From the NCBI GenBank assembly GCA_950097015.1, contig CATNEN010000001.1, positions 23,267,501 through 23,331,500 on the forward strand: DNA of 64,000 bases, in the 5' to 3' direction. A model generated the notes under the pieces. It did not search any database. It was not told where the DNA came from and saw nothing but the letters and a program-made list of their open reading frames with translations. The DNA is from Macrostomum hystrix. Its lineage: Eukaryota; Platyhelminthes; Macrostomidae. The translations under genes and the position numbers were made by a program. Positions 60,030 to 64,000 of this stretch are shown here, one piece after another (the first letter of the stretch is position 1; every line of letters begins with the position of its first letter).

Positions 60030-60465
60030 TTAAGGCCAGACAAAATGACCTTGAATGGCTGAGAGGCTGGCCGGACAAAATGACCTTAAATGGCTTAGAG
60101 ACTGGCTGGACAAAATGACCTTAAATGGCTGAGAGGCTGGCTGGACAAAATGACCTTAAATGGCTTAGAGGCTGGCCGGACAAAATGATCTTAAATGGCT
60201 GAGAGGCTGGCCGGACAAAATGACCTTAAATGGCTTAGAGACTGGCTGGACAAAATGACCTTAAATGGCTGAGAGGCTGGCCGGACAAAATGACCTTAAA
60301 TGGCTTAGAGACTGGCTGGACAAAATGACCTTAAATGGCTGAGAGGCTGGCTGGACAAAATGACCTTAAATGGCTTAGAGACTGGCTGGACAAAATGACC
60401 TTAAATGGCTGAGAGGCTGGCCGGACAAAATGACCTTAAATGGCTTAGAGACTGGCTGGACAAAA
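60030..60465 (+). repeat. 35-bp minisatellite
   Basis: About 12 copies of a 35-bp unit around GGACAAAATGACCTTAAATG, alternating between GAGAGGCTGGC and TAGAGACTGGC versions. This implies a 70-bp higher-order unit. Confidence 0.95.
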
Positions 60466-60469
60466 TGGA

Positions 60470-60943
60470 CATCAGGCGGGGAAAGAGAGAGGATTGAGTT
60501 ATATATATCATGTCAAAGATAATGTGTAGAACACACGACAGACACAGAAGAATATTACAGTTTTAAATTGTAATTTTTTCTTTGTGCTGACAAACAAATT
60601 AGCTAATTATAATACGAGTATATTTCGAGATTTAATTGAAGAAAATGCAATTAGTAAAAATTTGCGAACTTGTTTGAGTGCATATGCATACTTTTGACGA
60701 GTTACCCGTTGTTCCCTTCTCCGACAGATAGACAAAAATCCGACAGTGTCGGACATTGTCCTATAAGTTTACTCAACAATGTTCGTCTGCCTCCGACAAT
60801 CTACGACAGTCTCGTTTTCTCCGACTTTCGCTGACAATTTCCGATAAAGTGGCATAAATAATTTTCTTCTTGTCGAAGAAAGGGAACAATGGGTTAAGTC
60901 AGTACTACAGTTTAGTAATACAGTAGACTTAGTTACTAGTCAG
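60470..60943. other. No gene recognised
   Basis: AT-rich, with a CCGACA/TCCGAC cluster around 60720-60845. Confidence 0.35.
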
Positions 60944-61778
60944 TTAAACTTTCAAAAAGTGCTCGAGGCGCTCCAATCTCGACATTTTTAAAGCCAGCTT
61001 CAGTTTCTTCATGGAAAGGATGAAGGCCTGGCTTTTAGCCTCGAAGCCAATGCCATGGTTTGCCGCGGGCCGCACGTTGTCGACCCAATCCCGGGTTGGG
61101 GGCTCGTCCAAAAACTGCACATGGACGCGGTTGCCACGTGTAGCTAATTTGCCTCTTGGCGGCAAGCAGACAATTGCAGGCCACCACTGCTCGCCATCGC
61201 CAGGCCAAAAGGCAAGCACCAAGTCACCCGGCTGCCAGGTGTTGTGATTGCTTGGTGCAGTGATGCCGCTGCGCTCCGACGCGGGGGCGGTGGCGCTGCG
61301 CATCGACGCGGCGGCGGTGGTGGCGCTGCGCATCGACGCGGCGGCGGTGGTGGCGCTGCGCTTCGACGCGGCGGCTGTCGTGGCGCTGCGCTTCGACGCG
61401 GCGGCGGTCGTGGCGCTGCGCTTCGACGCGGCGGCGGTCGTCGCGATGCGTTCCGACGCAACTCATGCGTGAGAAGCAACTCAACCAAGTCCTCATTGCC
61501 AGACAGGACCGCACAATGCACAATAGAGTGTCCGCGGGAGTCAACACATCCAACATCTGCCCCATGTCGGATGAGACTTTGAGCACACTGAGCATGCGAC
61601 TCGGTGGCTCGGGAAAATTCTTCCATCGAGGCTGCAACAGCGCACAGCAGACTAGTTCGGTGGGGAATCGTGCCGCTCGTGCACTGGCGAATGCTTTGAG
61701 CGCAGGATTTGTTCCAAAGTTGTCAAGTCTGCATCCGCTGCTGCTTGAAACAAAGTGACGTAGGATGCAGTCTAAAGT
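60944..61778 (-). pseudogene. Ankyrin-repeat / PWWP-like protein, frame-broken and interrupted
   Basis: Minus-strand pieces in three frames line up as one protein. Near 61690-61770: ILRHFVSSSSGCRLDNFGTNP, an ankyrin-like start. Then in another frame RTSLLCAVAASMEEF, HAQCAQSLIRHGADVG and HSIVHCAVLSGNEDLVELLL, a clear ankyrin repeat. After a 30-bp coding repeat, in the third frame comes QPGDLVLAFWPGDGEQWWPA followed by HVQFLDEPPTRDWV, a PWWP-type chromatin-binding fold, with stop at 60944. Two frame changes are needed, so it is a pseudogene or the assembly has small indels. A retrotransposon at 61792 interrupts the upstream exon. PWWP domains bind methylated histone tails and DNA. Confidence 0.6.
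61262..61455. repeat. 30-bp coding repeat
   Basis: Six units around GCGCATCGACGCGGCGGCGG, the last one 27 bp. They encode TAAASKRSAT-type repeats in the PWWP frame and an Arg/Pro-rich repeat in the ankyrin frame. Confidence 0.9.
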
Positions 61779-61791
61779 GTCGTGAAACGCA

Positions 61792-62446
61792 TTGGCCGAC
61801 AGCCTCGCCAAGGCCGGTTCGACGGGTTCGCTTTTTGGCCCCGTGCCTGCGGTCTCCACCCCTACCGCCGTCGTCAACACTCGGATTAACCAGTGGGTGA
61901 CCTCAAAGCACAAGGACAGATGGATCAATACCGCCGATTGTCGGCAGTCTCGCGCTGCTGTCCCTTGTCCCTCCACTGCCCTTCGCAAAGCCTTGCTTGG
62001 ACTGAACCGCAAGGACATCAGGGCAGTCACCATGGCCCTCTCTGGCCATGGCTGTTTCGCCAGGCACCGCTTCCTGCAAGGCAAAATCCGCAGTGAGGAA
62101 TGCCCCTTCTGCCTCTCCTATGTTGAGGATGCAGAGCATTTTATTTGCGACTGCCCCGCCTTCACTCAGGACCGGCTCACCTATCTCGGCCCAAACCCGG
62201 ATCTCCCCGACGTTTTCAGGCCTGAGAACATCTGCCAGCTCGTCCGATACCTGAGGGCCACCGGGCGAGCAACCCTCCACCTCCTGGACACTCCGGAGGA
62301 GGACCGCGCTGCGGACGCCGGCACCACCGGATCCCCATGCGCGACACCGCAGCTCTAGTTGCCCGTGGTCGCCAGGGGCTAGCGGAATGGGCGGCAACGC
62401 CTCCCCGCTGCATCCGGAAGATGCCCCCTGCAGCTAAGTCAAGTAA
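61792..62446 (+). mobile_element. 5'-truncated non-LTR retrotransposon with 13-bp target duplication
   Basis: It is flanked by GTCGTGAAACGCA at 61779-61791 and 62447-62459. Inside, the plus-strand frame to 62358 encodes the RNase H tail ([11 protein letters not shown]), then a finger [18 protein letters not shown] and [18 protein letters not shown], then a stop and the tail CTAAGTCAAGTAA. It is the same family as the twin-primed copy at 29529-30827. It is inserted antisense in the ankyrin/PWWP gene; without it the gene frame reads through the site. Confidence 0.9.
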
Positions 62447-62459
62447 GTCGTGAAACGCA

Positions 62460-62788
62460 ATAATAAAGATGCAAATAAAAAAGCTCGTAAAGATAAAATG
62501 CTTTTTTAATACCTTCAAGGTATAATAAAACAGAACATTTAACTTACTGGGCTGCTTTGACTTCGGACGTCTGCACTTTTGATTTTGCTAAAAAGGTTTT
62601 TTATTTAGCAATTTTTAGACTTATTTACCAAAGCAATATTTTTTCATCAATGAAAATTTAAACGTTTAAATATAAGTTGTAACTCTTAAGCTAATCATTA
62701 AAGCTATAAAAATCGTTTTTAGTAGTTGCAAATTAAAGTACCGATCATCAGCACACTACAAGCTAGTCATGCACTTATTTTAGATACT
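62460..62788. other. No gene recognised
   Basis: AT-rich; presumably an intron or flank of the ankyrin/PWWP gene. Confidence 0.35.
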
Positions 62789-63290
62789 TTACTTACTCGT
62801 ACAAACGAAAAGATTGAGCGAAGCTACGAGTACGTAAAAACACGCACGGAACAAATACTTTGCATCTATCGCGACCATATCCAGCCACTTGATCGTGGTC
62901 CCGCAAGGCACTGTTAGGCAGACCAAATGAAGTGACTGATGGTCGTGACACGCCTCTGTAAAGAGACGCAGTACCGTGACCAGTAGCGCATCGTCCTTGA
63001 ATCGAGTTAACGATAAGCTTTTACTTAGCTCCATCTGAACTACGCTGTACGAGTACTTGTGCGCCGATTCGTCAAAAGCTGTCACGCGTAATTTTATAGT
63101 TCCGTCTATTTGATCGAGCTCAACCATGCTTGTGTCGTGACTAGGAAGTCTGTCATGCTGATTTTCGATACCTCTCGCCTCTAGATACCAGTTGCAAGCC
63201 TCAAATTCATCGAAGAGCACGCAAAGATATGTTGGAGTTGATCGGAAAGTTTCACCACTTGACGAAAAATTCTTCCTGAAATCTGGCATT
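62789..63290 (-). CDS. Hypothetical exon, unrecognised
   Basis: An open frame contains YLCVLFDEFEACNWYLEARG, DQIDGTIKLRVTAFDES and LLVTVLRLFTEACHDHQ. Just upstream (to about 63390) another frame reads MITVSECSLRLKIGDGAP and TFSLKERNARFQEEFFVKW, so one frameshift may separate the two. The composition looks like real protein. No family is recognised. It probably forms one gene with 63400-63873. Confidence 0.35.
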
Positions 63291-63399
63291 CCGCTCCTTC
63301 AAGCTGAAGGTCATTGTTTTCAGTGGACAGGGGGCTCCGTCTCCGATTTTCAGGCGGAGGGAACACTCAGATACTGTGATCATCTGCTCACCTGGGACT

Positions 63400-63873
63400 C
63401 TAATTAGATGCATGACATGCATCAGTATTAGACATGAAGGCGCCAGTAAGAAGCCGCTTCACTTGCTCATGATCGAGGCGCTCCTTGAAGTCGAACAGAC
63501 ATTTCACTGTGCTTAATTCGCATTGAATGCTCATTTCTGGCAGGTTCAGACCCTTCAGGCATCGGTATGCCTGTAGGCAGAGATTGTAGAGTAATAACTC
63601 GCTGCGATATTCACTGGCTTCAATGTTTACCGCTTCGTTTGTTTTAATGACAATATTATGATAAGTTGAAGTCCAATGAACACAACTTTCCTTTTCTAGA
63701 GTGTCAATTGGTTTCGCTGAATCAGTGGCAACAAAAGTAATTTTGCAACACTTCTCGTCTGCTTTCGGTCTCGAAATATAATTCAAAATTAATGAATATC
63801 CTCTTCTTTTAGGCAGTGTGTACTGAGTGTTGCCTTCAATGCGCAGACGATTGTACATGCTGAGAACCGCCAT
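63400..63873 (-). CDS. Hypothetical protein, first exon
   Basis: It starts at an ATG with an A-rich leader (AAAAATGGCGG) and encodes about 157 residues, including GYSLILNYISRPKADEKCC and YNLCLQAYRCLKGLNLPEMS. The frame ends in TAG at 63400. A CAG|GTGAGC donor-like site lies just beyond, so the stop may be a mutation in a longer exon. No domain is recognised. It is followed on the same strand by the hypothetical exon at 62789-63290. Confidence 0.4.
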   Translation of the reverse strand: MAVLSMYNRLRIEGNTQYTLPKRRGYSLILNYISRPKADEKCCKITFVATDSAKPIDTLEKESCVHWTSTYHNIVIKTNEAVNIEASEYRSELLLYNLCLQAYRCLKGLNLPEMSIQCELSTVKCLFDFKERLDHEQVKRLLTGAFMSNTDACHASN

Positions 63874-64000
63874 TTTTCCATTTTTTGTGGCTGCTTACTA
63901 CTTCGGGTTCGCCATGCTGAATGCATGAACATGTTTTGCCAGTCGCAACACATAAAATGTATAGGGCTTTGCTGATATCAGACTCAGCGTACATGAAGTG

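Noticed and set aside
61244-62084. ORFs of Arg/Gln- or Ala/Val-rich repeats over the 30-bp repeat
   Set aside because: Alternative readings of the coding repeat; only the ankyrin and PWWP frames have domain support.

Overview
The window is animal nuclear DNA, most likely from an invertebrate; I cannot name the species. It contains GT-AG introns of roughly 130-150 bp, many non-LTR retrotransposons with long 5' losses, large terminal-inverted-repeat DNA transposons, Helitron-like termini and several satellites. No rRNA, convincing tRNA, CRISPR array or bacterial operon was seen. Nearly everything recognisable is mobile DNA or a relic of it.

Layout. 1-2.9 kb: R2-clade retrotransposon relic (minus strand). 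3.85-6.35 kb: decayed Mutator-like (MULE) transposase and an ancillary gene fragment. 6.78-24.1 kb: three Helitron-like units joined head to tail, filled with 23-bp and 19-bp satellites. The second unit (9944-22192) holds an RPA1-like OB-fold gene and a nested I/Ingi-type retrotransposon with endonuclease, reverse transcriptase and RNase H. 24.1-25.0 kb: AlkB-like dioxygenase pseudogene abutting the satellite. 26.2-26.7 kb: another MULE exon relic. 28125-40204: a nearly complete 12.1-kb DNA transposon with 2.2 kb or longer inverted repeats and a perfect 9-bp target duplication. It carries a spliced transposase gene that can be read in phase into a ubiquitin-specific-protease-like domain, and a divergent coiled-coil gene. 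A twin-primed retrotransposon has landed in its left arm. 41.8-42.4 kb: probable solo LTR. 43.3-47.3 kb: CACTA/EnSpm-like fragments. 48.4-51.8 kb: third MULE-family locus with its ancillary gene. 56.0-58.3 kb: deleted copy of an I-type element. 60.0-60.5 kb: 35-bp minisatellite. 60.9-62.5 kb: ankyrin/PWWP gene relic split by a retrotransposon insertion with a 13-bp duplication. 62.8-63.9 kb: unrecognised coding exons.

The strongest candidate for something undescribed is the 12.1-kb element: a MULE-type DDE transposase joined by phase-compatible exons to a USP-like cysteine protease domain, within giant inverted repeats that carry 11-bp subterminal arrays. The second is the Helitron-like unit with an RPA-like single-strand DNA-binding gene. 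All functional statements rest on reading motifs by eye; no database search was run.
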